64,000 bases of DNA from Desarmillaria ectypa (taxonomy: Eukaryota; Basidiomycota; Agaricomycetes; Agaricales; Physalacriaceae): positions 868,001-932,000 of the forward strand of contig JAUDYN010000002.1 in NCBI GenBank assembly GCA_030407005.1, read 5' to 3'. This document shows, piece after piece, positions 1 to 9,175 of this stretch. A program made the translations under genes and the position numbers. Numbering within the stretch: the first letter of the stretch is position 1; each line of letters begins with the position of its first letter. The notes beneath the pieces are model-generated. The model was not told the origin of the DNA. It searched no databases and worked only from the letters and a program-made list of their open reading frames with translations.

Positions 1-163
1 CGGCATTCCGGAACAACGGTTTACGATAGAGCAGGTCTGGTGGCAAAGGAGATGGATGCAGAAATTAAGCTTCGTATTGCTGGCGAGGTCGCGTCTGTGA
101 CGTCTCGTGACAGAATAATGTCACTTATGAGGAAACTCATCCTTTCACCTTTTCACAATAAAC

Positions 164-848
164 ATGGTTCAAGAAGTCTTCAATCCCAACCCAGTCATTT
201 TCAAGCCGGCAAAAAGCGCAGATAAACGACAGTTTACTTCTCTCTGGCTGGATCATGAGGACGATGCACATAACGACGCTGATGATATCGTCGAACCTAT
301 CGATCGGGATGAAATATATGGCAAGCACCGATTCCATTCGTATCCTGTGTCTTTTCTGATAGTGGGGAACAGATCTTGTGCGATGGATACACGACCCTGA
401 GTACCCCAATACACTTGAGGAACTAAAGGTCGTTTCGGCACCGCAAATTTCGGTCTCAAGGAACCATATCGTTGTGGAATTCACTCCCACAGTACCTCAC
501 TGCGGTATGTCAACAATAATAGGTATTCCCTCGTTTCGCTTACGGTGCTGCCGTATGTCAATAAGTACTAATCTCTTTCATCAGGTCTTTCAATTCGTGT
601 TCGGCTTCTCAGAAGTCTACCACACCGATTCAAGGTGGATATCATCGTTAAACCCGGATCTCATCAGAGCGAGGAAGCGGGTAAGGACTCTTCCTGAATC
701 GTGGTACTTTAGCCATCTTTGTTGAAGTCGATGCTTGGCAGTGAATAAGCAGCTCAATGACAAGGAAAGGGTCGCAGCCGCACTGGAAAATCCTGCGCTT
801 GTCAAGACGATTGATACATGCCTCGAAGGACAATCGGCATCCGTTTAG
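164..848 (+). CDS. CIA2: CIA2/FAM96B-type (MIP18 family) cytosolic Fe-S assembly protein
   Basis: Four exons (164-320, 373-504, 585-680, 742-848) splice to 163 residues, the length usual for this family. The family is part of the cytosolic iron-sulfur targeting complex (with CIA1 and MMS19) that delivers clusters to apoproteins such as polymerases and helicases. The reading begins [15 protein letters not shown] and shows the family landmarks: an acidic stretch [30 protein letters not shown], a TPTVPHCG motif carrying the conserved reactive cysteine, and the end LEGQSAS. The first intron (321-372) has a GC donor instead of GT; without this splice the conserved [15 protein letters not shown] junction is lost. 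The start is the first ATG of the conserved frame. Nothing is truncated. Function is by family; the gene model is read directly. Confidence 0.93.
321..372 (+). other. GC-AG intron of the CIA2 gene
   Basis: Donor gcaagc follows GAAATATATG and the acceptor is ggaacag. Splicing joins Y-G|AT into the conserved EIYDLVR motif, so the non-GT donor is needed for frame and conservation. Confidence 0.8.
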
Positions 849-1223
849 CCTGAAAGTTGGCCCGATATCGTGCAACGTATCCATCGGAGAATCATCGGAT
901 AATTTTTGTAGTTCTAGGAACACTTGATCGATACAATACATTAGTTCATTTGCTGGCCAAGTATGTAACCGGGTCACTCTTCTGATAATATTGCTACAAG
1001 TGATGTACAGGTGGTACGTGCTAGTGAGATAATACAATGCGTATGCGAAATTACTGCGAGCGAAGCGATGATAGGCTGAACTGGGTGACGAACCCTGTAA
1101 ATAAGCAATGCCCAAAGAGCCGATAGAAGGAAGAACGAACAAAGATAAGTCTATAGTGATTCCCATCGAGGGGCGCAGGAGTGGCCAATAAAACAACAGT
1201 CGATCCTCCAGGGTTTTTTTTTT
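849..1223. other. Intergenic stretch between convergent genes
   Basis: It lies between the 3' ends of the CIA2 gene (+) and the DUF7330 gene (-). Open frames here (for example on the minus strand 648-1196) overlap the CIA2 exons and resemble no family. A run of 14 T precedes the DUF7330 stop codon near 1213-1225. Nothing else seen. Confidence 0.6.
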
Positions 1224-1942
1224 TTAGTCTTCGAGAAGGAAATCCCAGTTCATCGTCGACGTCTCGCGTGCCTTTTGCGTTCGGCCAAACATCCTCTTCA
1301 GCACCTCCTTCTGAGCACGCTCCGGCGCACCCGTGAGGACATCCCACATCCGGAAAGTGACATGCCCCGAAGACATCACCACCACCTCATCCTCGGCGAA
1401 TCCATCACGCTCAACACTATTCAGCCGCACGCTTTGCATGATCCGGTTCAGAAACCCAGAGGAGAAAGATGTTTTCCCCGTTGAATGTATTCGGCCCTTG
1501 AAGTCGGAAGGCAGCCACACTGTGATGTCTGAAGTCGTGGACTGGATCTCGAGGTAGAATTTTGATTTCACTGAGTTTCGACACTGCATTGGCGAAAGAT
1601 CAGTAACGGCCGAGGCTGAAAGAGAAAATCCAAAGGGGACGCACAATTTTTAGTTTCATATTGCCAGAGTCGTTGCCAACGAACATGTTCATCCGATGAT
1701 CGAGAGGCTGGTTACGAGCGCGGTAGTGGGGTAGTACCAGTGAGAGGTCGATGGGTGTACGAGACACATCGAGATGGAAATCCCAATCCTCGTCGGCATG
1801 GTATCTGACCTTATGAGAGCCAGTGGTAGAAGTCTGGTCACTATCAGACGCGAACTACAGCAGATAGCAACAAGTTAGCTCGGGATGGAAAGATGAAGCG
1901 ATAGAAGATACTACTCACGCTAGAGCGATCACTAGCAGACAT
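1224..1942 (-). CDS. DUF7330 domain protein (Agaricomycete family, unknown function)
   Basis: Three exons on the minus strand (1942-1919, 1854-1645, 1583-1224) give 197 residues starting MSASDRSSFASDSDQ. The frame is exact over both introns (gtgagt...ctgtag and gtgcgt...atgcag). The middle exon carries RYHADEDWDFHLDVS and a predicted beta-rich region; the last exon carries YLEIQSTTSDITVWLPSDFKG followed by alternating hydrophobic strands and ends in NWDFLLED. Such polar N-terminus plus beta-sandwich-like repeats (S-x-T-S-D-I-x-V-W-L-P) matches proteins annotated DUF7330 in mushroom-forming fungi. No signal peptide or membrane segment is visible. The role is unknown. Confidence 0.8.
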
Positions 1943-2412
1943 CAGACTAAGTTAAAGAAGGGGGAGAAAGAGAGAGAGAGCAAGGCGACAATGAAATTCG
2001 GCTGGGAAGGATACCATCACGATTGTCTGCAAAGGCCTTTATATCAAACGGAGCTTCGAAGAATGAATATAACACCTGCCTAATTTGGGACGACAGCTTA
2101 TTGTCCAATGCCCTTGTTTTTCGAAGATTTGCCATCACCGCCTGATCACCGCAAAGCGTCCCCACAAACGGCCTGATCCCTTCATCTAGATATGGGCTTA
2201 CAATGCGGCTGGAACAAGCAGGCTTCTTCTTTGAGGGTAATGTTATGCGCAACAATGTTAACCAGACGGCCCAGGCGCTGCTTACCCTGGTACTGCTTGT
2301 TCCCGCCTCCCTCATCCTTGAGGTTTCTTGTATTCACTGAGGAACAATGTTTAGCTCAACTGAATCGCATTAAGGGATGTTCATTACTCGCCCCAATCTA
2401 ATCCGCCCAGGC
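1943..2412. other. Intergenic stretch, no supported gene
   Basis: It holds the promoter side of the DUF7330 gene and the 3' side of the next minus-strand gene. A purine-rich stretch of GA repeats is present at about 1966-1982. Open frames near 1947-2315 (-) and 2192-2401 (+) match no family and have no supporting splice pattern. Confidence 0.5.
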
Positions 2413-2778
2413 CTACGGCATGCAGCACGCATTACCCACGTAGATCCCGTGCGCCTTCGCTCCCTCTTCCATCATTATGCTGATACAGATTGTGTCTGTA
2501 CTATATTGCAATATTGATAAGTGTATTAGATCGGGGAACTCACTGTGCGCGATCATGTTCGTCCATGCCCCGAGTGCCCAGCCCCAAGGGACGTACCGCA
2601 CTTGCCATCCCGTTATCCGTCCGAAGAGATTATCTCCGAAAAGCCCCGTGTGGTCATTTCCCTGAAACGCAACCCCACGAACAGCTCCGCTTTCGAACCC
2701 GAAAATGTGTGGCGACGTGCGCAGTAACCAGAATTACCTGTCTGTTACCACCGCGTTATCTTCATAGGCTAACGACAT
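2413..2778 (-). CDS. Small orphan protein, three predicted exons
   Basis: I do not recognise the family. On the minus strand an exon at 2689-2544 reads SGAVRGVAFQGNDHTGLFGD and then a Trp/Gly-rich part with VRYVPWGWALGAW. It is preceded by a possible first exon 2778-2738 (MSLAYEDNAVVTD) across a 48-nt GT-AG intron that keeps frame and removes an in-frame TAA. It is followed by a last exon ending AKAHGIYVGNACCMP with a stop at 2413-2415. The last splice needs an acceptor about 12 nt inside the obvious open frame (ggaag before AGGGAGCG) to keep phase, so this junction is uncertain. About 80 residues, no signal peptide. It may be a real lineage-specific gene or a remnant. Confidence 0.45.
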
Positions 2779-2948
2779 CAAAGGAAGCCGCGAAGCATTC
2801 GCTTTGACGTGGGTTTTGGCGAGTCGCAAACATGGTCTATACAAACACAAATCTCCTTCGTAGATACGAAAATATATTCTACAAAATGGGTATCAAATGA
2901 CAAGGATGATACAATGATACAATTTGAGAGGTACTTGTCTTCGTCCCA

Positions 2949-4397
2949 TTAAAGCACCTCTATCTCGTCGTCATCACTATTGTGAAGAGGTGACTGAGAT
3001 GGGGACTCTGCTGGACTTGAAGTGGAGGCATTTGTTGGATCCGTGGACTTAGGCTCTGAGGACGCTGCCTCCAGCAAATCAGAAAGCTGTGAAGACACGG
3101 CTTTCTTCAGTCTGGCCACCTCTGTTAGTCGCTTGAATTCACTCTCGTATTTCTTCTGAATGGAAGTCACTAAATTGGGACAAGACGACATGTGGCGCAA
3201 ACATGGGAACTCACCTGATGGCCAAGAGTATCTTCTATGACCAGTTTTGATTTCGATTGGTGTTGTTCAAGCCATTGAGCAAGGTCAGATTTCAACTGTG
3301 ACGACGACTTCCTATTTTTTGGAGCCTTATCGAGGTTGGAGTTCCAGAGCATCACCCATCTAAGCGCAGCTCAGACGGGGAACACATATAGAAGGAAGAT
3401 GCGTACTTTTGGTATCGAGTAATACAAAGTGCTCGATCGCCAGAAGTAGAAAGACCTTGATCGTGAAGTAAATTTTTGATCTGTTTATCTTTTAAGGTGT
3501 CGTAAGAGACTTTTGGAAGAGCTTCGTCCTCAACACTCAAAGATCTAGAGAAGGTTAGCTCATCTACAGCTGATATGACATATATTAAAATGATCACCTC
3601 TCTTTCCCTCTGGCCTGAGTTTGCTTGCTTTTCCCAGGATGGACTCTTGGAGCCATTATTTTTGACCATGCTGTTTTCGACGAGTTGTTGAGGTCGAACG
3701 TCTTACAGCCGCTGTCCAAATGTTGATTTATAATTTCATGTTTCACCGTCTTCCCGCACACCGGACAAGGTATTTCGGCCGGAGATACCTCTGCGAGCGT
3801 CAGTTCCAGCGGCTCTGAAGAAGACGGTGCCGGAAACAATACCTGCTTTATGACTAGAGGGCCCTGCAACAAATTCGATATCCGAGTCAGGGTTACTCCT
3901 CTTACGCTTTTTAGACGGACCGCTCTCGCTAGAGTGGCTGCCGACCGACGGCCGCCCTCCTCGCTGCAGTAACTGGAGAATGAAAGGCCTGGCTGGATTT
4001 AATAGGGTCGAATGACGAAAATGATTGACAGCGTACCGCGCCTTATTCCACGCTTCCACGGCTTCCTCAACAACCAGATTCACCCTTAAATGCCCCTCAT
4101 TCTCCTCCCCTTTACGGCAAGACGGGCACTCTTGCTTCTGCGCCAGGAATCCTCTGATGCACTTGAAACAAAATGAGGCGCGGTGAGGTCCACATTTTAC
4201 ACGTTTAAGCATACCAATGAGCAAAAACAGTGCCCACAACGAAGGGTCACAGGCCCAGAGAACAGTTCGCAGCAGATAGGGCAGCGCAAGGCGTTGTCAA
4301 TCGTTCTGAGACCTGGAGCAGTGGCGATATCTGGAAAGTCGGTAGAGTCAGAGATCGTAGCCGCAAGTTGTTCTACAGTCTGTTTCTTCGAGCTCAT
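2949..4397 (-). CDS. RAD18: RAD18-type E3 ubiquitin ligase (postreplication repair)
   Basis: Six exons (4397-4215, 4161-3906, 3853-3598, 3544-3407, 3359-3215, 3155-2949) total 394 residues. Domains in order: an N-terminal C3HC4 RING finger (about residues 37-80: CPICCELF, CGHCFC, then CIRGFL and CPSC); a low-complexity KKRKR region; a UBZ4 zinc finger (CPVCGKTVKHEIINQHLDSGC); a SAP domain (YDTLKDKQIKNLLHDQGLST); and an acidic C-terminal tail DDDEIEVL. This order is that of Rad18, which with Rad6 monoubiquitinates PCNA at stalled forks. The donor of intron 2 has two frame-compatible choices about 9 nt apart. The gene is head to head with the xylanase, about 630 bp apart. Confident by domain order; yeast-like partners are inferred. 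Confidence 0.93.
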
Positions 4398-5029
4398 TGG
4401 TCTAAGGTTCGCGTCAGGCTGGTTGATGTTGACACAATAGAAAGTGGTAAAGACGCGTAACGGTCACGTCACCTGACTTTGCTGTCACTGGTAGCTGACC
4501 ATCGGTATACCGACCCGAATTCCGTTCTTCCGTTCTTCTCAACACTGATTTCATCCTCATCGTAAAGTTTCATCTGACGGCAGTTCTCCGTTGACTTTGC
4601 GGGGTTTTCAAGTCAGTAATTCCCACAAAAATAGCTTCGTCGTTTTGGTGCGCCATGATTTTCTCCGAGATGCCGCTGGCTCACTTATCCCGTGTATGTT
4701 TTTGTCCGCTTCAACTTGGCGCCGCCCAACGAAGCTTCGCTTGTGATCCCGAGGTCTCACCAGCGATCCCGTGCCTACATACATGAGTAGTCAATCCATC
4801 AGCATCCTCTTTCCCAAGGTTTATCGTCGGAATAATGCTCAACTCACATTATTAGCGCGATTGTTCAGTCGGCGTATGTCCTGTCATGATTTATCCGTTT
4901 CAATGGACTACCTCGGTCTGAAGAACTCTAACAGTAACTGGTCTTTACCGGTGCTCCGCTCAATGACTAAGGGGAATGGTATATAACATACAGGACCACT
5001 GATGTCTCATCGAGTAATCTTCTCTCGCT
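4398..5029. promoter_or_regulatory. Divergent RAD18/xylanase intergenic region with TATA box
   Basis: This 632-bp region separates two genes transcribed outward. On the plus strand TATATAA at 4980-4986 lies 44 bp upstream of the xylanase ATG, a typical core-promoter element. I could not identify a specific carbon-response operator with confidence. Confidence 0.5.
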
Positions 5030-7088
5030 ATGTTTGGCCTCCTGTCTATCATTACTTTGGCTTGCATCTTGAAACGAACCACCGCTGTTGCTGTGTGGGG
5101 CCAATGTGCGCCTTCTACGTGTTAACGGCGACCTCGTACTGATGGTTCTGCGTCTTTAAGGCGGAGGAATAGGATACACCGGCGCTGTGAGCTATAATCT
5201 TACTCCGACGTTTTCTTCGCTAACTGCCTTTTAACTTCCAGACCGTCTGTAAATATCAACCGTTAGATTTTATCAGTGCTCGATTCTCACTCACTCTTTT
5301 CTAGGTGATAGCGGCAGTACCTGTACAGTTATAAACGCCTATTACTATCAGTACGTATATTCTAATGGATGAGCCTGGAGTACAAAACCGATCCTCGCTC
5401 ACCTGTTAGATGCCTGCCAGCCTCTAATGTACCGACTACTACAATTCCTGCGTCTACCACAACAGCTTCTGGGCCCGTTTCTACTGGAACTGGGAGTGGT
5501 CTGAACGGGAAATTTGTTGCAAAAGGCAAACATTTTTGGGTTCGTGTCTGACTGTCAACCATACGCAACGCTAACAATGGGGCAATAGGGTTCTTGTGCC
5601 GATCAGGGTACTATCAACATTGCGGGTTTGTCACCGGTCGAAGAATTCACCACATGCACACTGACAGGTGTACCCACTAGCGAACTCAGCCCTTTTGATT
5701 TCTGATTTTGGCCAGGTAAGACTGCTTCTCGGTTTCCAACTGAGCTAACGGCGTTATCTATGAAGGTGACACCCGAGAATTCCATGAAGGTCAGATGGTG
5801 CACTACCGACTCTGTTCCGCACACTCACCGAATGTCAGTGGGACGCAACCGAGAACACCAGAGGAGTCTTTACTTTCTCTGGCTCAGACTTCCTAGTAAA
5901 TTGGGCGGTATCTCATAACAAAATGATTCGTGGACATACTCTAGGTTTGCTGAGTTTACCGATTTACGAATAATTCTGACACTCGTCCCAAGTATGGCAT
6001 TCTCAGCTTCCTTCATGGGTCTCCGCCATTGGGGATGCAGCTACACTGGTGGGTTTTATTGTGCAGATCAGTCAGCTGTCCAGGTTTTCATCCTGATCCA
6101 AAGACTTCTGTTATTCAAAACCACATCGCTAATGTTGCGGGGCGGTACAAGGGAAAGCTGTATGGTATGCACCTATTCATACCTGCCCACCTTCTGTGGC
6201 TAATACATTTCACGCAGCTGTACGTGGTCTACGCTGCTTAGCTTTTAGAGCTCACTAACGCCTCATAATAGTGGGACGTCTGCAAGTACGACAGTTTTTG
6301 CTTGATCGTTCTGTTTACTTGACAACTTCTCAGTGAGATCCTCAACGAGGACGGAAGTCTGCGATCAAGTGTCTTCTCCAACGTACTCGGAGAAGTATGC
6401 GAATTAACTATTGTTATCAATATCTTACTGATCCTGTCTTTAAGTCCTTTGTCACCATTGCGTTCAGGGCTGCGAGGGCTGCTGATCCCACGGCAAAGTC
6501 GGTCAACACCTAGGACTTTTCTACTCGCTGATAACGCAGTTGGACAGATTATACATCAACGATTATAACCTCGATTCCAACAACGCAAAAGTCCAAGGTT
6601 CGTGAGGCTTAAATGTATCCTGACTTGTTCTTATGTACCTTAGGAATGGTCGCCCTGGTGAAACGGATCAACGCCAACGGGAAGCTCATTGATGGTATTG
6701 GTACCCAAATGCATCTCTCAGTAAGTTACAATACTTAGCTGGACATGTTTAACACGTGTTACAGGCTGGAGGTGCTGGAGGTGCCCAAGCAGCTCTGTCA
6801 GCGCTTGCCTCAGCTGGCACGGAAGTAGCCATCACCGAACTTGATATTGCAGGCGCCAGTCCTTCGGACTATACTACCGTCGCAAATGCATGTGTTGCAC
6901 AACCCGCTTGTGTTTCGATTACTAGCTGGGGAGTCAGTGATGCTGTAAGCCAAACACTCGTACTGTATTCGTTGCCTGATTTTATATGTCTTTAGAATTC
7001 CTGGCGCGCCAGTTCAACGCCGCTATTGTTTGATACCAACTACAGGCCAAAGTCGGCTTATAATGCAGTCATCTCTGCACTATCCTGA
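5030..7088 (+). CDS. Secreted GH10 endo-1,4-beta-xylanase with N-terminal CBM1
   Basis: A secreted enzyme that cleaves xylan backbone. The N-terminus [15 protein letters not shown] is a signal peptide, followed by a fungal CBM1 cellulose-binding module (WGQCGGIGYTG ... [17 protein letters not shown]), a Thr/Ser/Pro linker ([15 protein letters not shown]) and a GH10 barrel. GH10 landmarks seen: [36 protein letters not shown] with the acid/base Glu, [15 protein letters not shown], and TELDIA with the nucleophile Glu. It ends [15 protein letters not shown]. About 18 short introns cut the gene, and the CBM alone is split four times. One exon is only 2 nt (6218-6219). All splices I traced keep frame, so the gene looks intact. 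Likely induced on plant cell wall; the sequence shows only a TATA box. Confidence 0.92.
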
Positions 7089-8218
7089 ACGTGCCTTGCA
7101 TAAATGGAAAGCATGCTGTCATATTTGTTTACCATAGGATCACGCGTATCTTCGTTCAGTGGAAACCTGAATCGTCTGTGAATGTATGTTTATAACTTGT
7201 CGCTTCTTTTTATGGTCGTGCTTTGTAAAAGAAACGATGCCAAGCAGAGCGCTATCAACATAGCCAGCGAAGACATTCTGTGAAGAGTCAAATCTTATCG
7301 ATGTCTCTTACGGTGGTGTGATCTCGGTCTCGCCAAGAGTCCCTGGTCGGTGTTCACGGCTGAGCTTCGGTCCTTATCAGTACATCTGGGCAACACGTCG
7401 TGGATTTCTTGAATTCTTCACTCTTTAGGATGAAATTTCTCAATGATGCTTGATGATCAGATTCGATGCAGCCGCTGGTTGATGTGTATCTTCGGATATC
7501 CAAGGAACCAGACATGTGCGCACAGTGCCTTTGGAAGCACGCCCAAAGTAGTATCGCTAAGAGATACACGTTAAATTTCCACCCCACAGTGCGATACCAC
7601 GCGGCACCACGCCAGAAATATTCGAACCAACCTGCACGTGATGGGAAATCATGAAATAACAAACTTGATAAATTTTCGGGGAATCTTAATCTTTCTGTCT
7701 TTTATAAATCATCATCTTAATCCTTTGCTCTCAGCGGACTTCCAGGCTGTTGTTCAAGCTCGATAAATGTAGAGATCAAGAGCGATAAGCTATTCGACTC
7801 CAGCGTGAACGCGCGGCACGTGTATGCACAATGGTCTCGTGTCCCGTATTTTCAGCTCTTCCCTTTTGAAGGTATTTGGATGTTTGACTTCTAGTTGGGA
7901 TTGGGAACCTGAATCTGCCTCAATTTAGCAGGAGAGGCCCGCCCATCACCCCAATTTTAGTCTTAGCCGACGTTCGGGGATGCCGGACCGAACCCCGCAC
8001 CCATATCAGGTACTACCAGCTCCTCGGAAGGCTAAACTCATCAAGGGTTTTATCGAACATGTGGATGTTGGAAGGGCGTCATTCTGCGGTGCCGTTCACA
8101 TCGTCTGACGTTCTACTGAGTCACTCCATATTTTAGCATTCTCAACAAGGCACCCTGTATAAGTAATGTTCACAATGACTCTATTCACCCTTCCCCGTCC
8201 ACGCCTTGTACCTCACCT
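7089..8218. other. Intergenic stretch without a recognisable gene
   Basis: It lies between the xylanase and the DUF6699 gene. Open frames at 7354-7662 (-) and 7466-7654 (+) overlap each other and resemble nothing. A TATA-like TATAAG occurs near 8158, about 60 bp upstream of the next ATG. Confidence 0.5.
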
Positions 8219-9175
8219 ATGTATCCCGACTCCGTATGCCACAATGCTTTTTACAAGACGGAAAAACTCGTTTCAAGAAGCGCTACTCCTGAATCTGTTT
8301 TGACATGGGGCACTTCTAGTTTGACGAAGGCATCCTCAGCGGCTAGCAAGAAATCACTCAAAACATCCTCCAACACAGGCCAAGTTGTAACACCTAGAAC
8401 GCCAGGTAATTCTCTTTGTTCTGCTTCCTTCTGTTCGTTTTATTCATGCTGCCGTAGACGCACCTGCTACAAAGATACATGCCAGCCTCGTCTCCATTGA
8501 GTCGCGTATGAGTGATCCCCCATACTGAATCTTCTCAGATCTCATGTATGTCTCATAATAGCCGTGCCAAGTATCTATTCCTCTTCCGGATCTTTCTCCA
8601 ACACGGCCGTGACTGCTAAATCTTGTAAGCTTGCGTCTCTCTGGCATATTCCTTCCTAATATCCATGGCGCCTAGGGAGCCCGAGTCCAACATTTGCAAT
8701 AGCATCGCCTCTGGTTGGGCATTGTTATTTACACCCTGTATTATTGCGAGGTTCTTGGCATCTACTTTACGATGTTATTACCCAACACCTTGCTTCTCAA
8801 CCGAGATGTGACTTTAATGAATTAGCGGTGCAACCACCCGTCAAGTATCTCAAGATCAACGTCGGCCATGCTTTGCCTCCCATCGTCGTATACGGCCGAT
8901 CCAATATGGCTGCTGGTGTGACCCTTCAAGACGTCTTCCAAGAGCTATCCAAAGTCTTCAAGACAAAAGTTCCACCAAATGCGTTCTCAGCGATGCCCCA
9001 ACCGAATCAGGTCATTGCTACGAAACAGTTTAATGATCGCACCAAGGCAAAGGGGAACATATATCGTGATGGTGCCCTATGGGCCGATTTCCTGGGTCCT
9101 AACCGATACTTCGCTGGTTTAAGTCAAAGGGCAAATGATGATGCCTGGGACGCCTGGTTCGTGGGACCTCAATGA
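8219..9175 (+). CDS. DUF6699 domain protein
   Basis: Four exons (8219-8405, 8458-8505, 8562-8624, 8676-9175) give 265 residues. The N-terminal third is Ser/Thr/Pro-rich and probably disordered. The C-terminal half has the DUF6699 pattern common in Agaricomycetes: LHPVLLRGSWHLLYDV, a run of conserved hydrophobics around YLKINVGHALPPIVV, then VTLQDVFQELSKVF, and near the end a Trp/Gly-rich part with FLGPNRYFAGLS. No signal peptide, membrane segment or catalytic motif is seen, and the function is not known. The start is the first ATG in frame and has a TATA-like element upstream. The splice sites are canonical. Confidence 0.82.

Noticed and set aside
648..1196. 182-residue minus-strand open frame
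   Set aside because: It overlaps the CIA2 exons antisense and shows no domain or family resemblance.
1210..1226. Poly-T run as a polymerase III terminator
   Set aside because: No tRNA or other pol III gene is seen upstream on either strand; it is the 3' edge of the DUF7330 gene.
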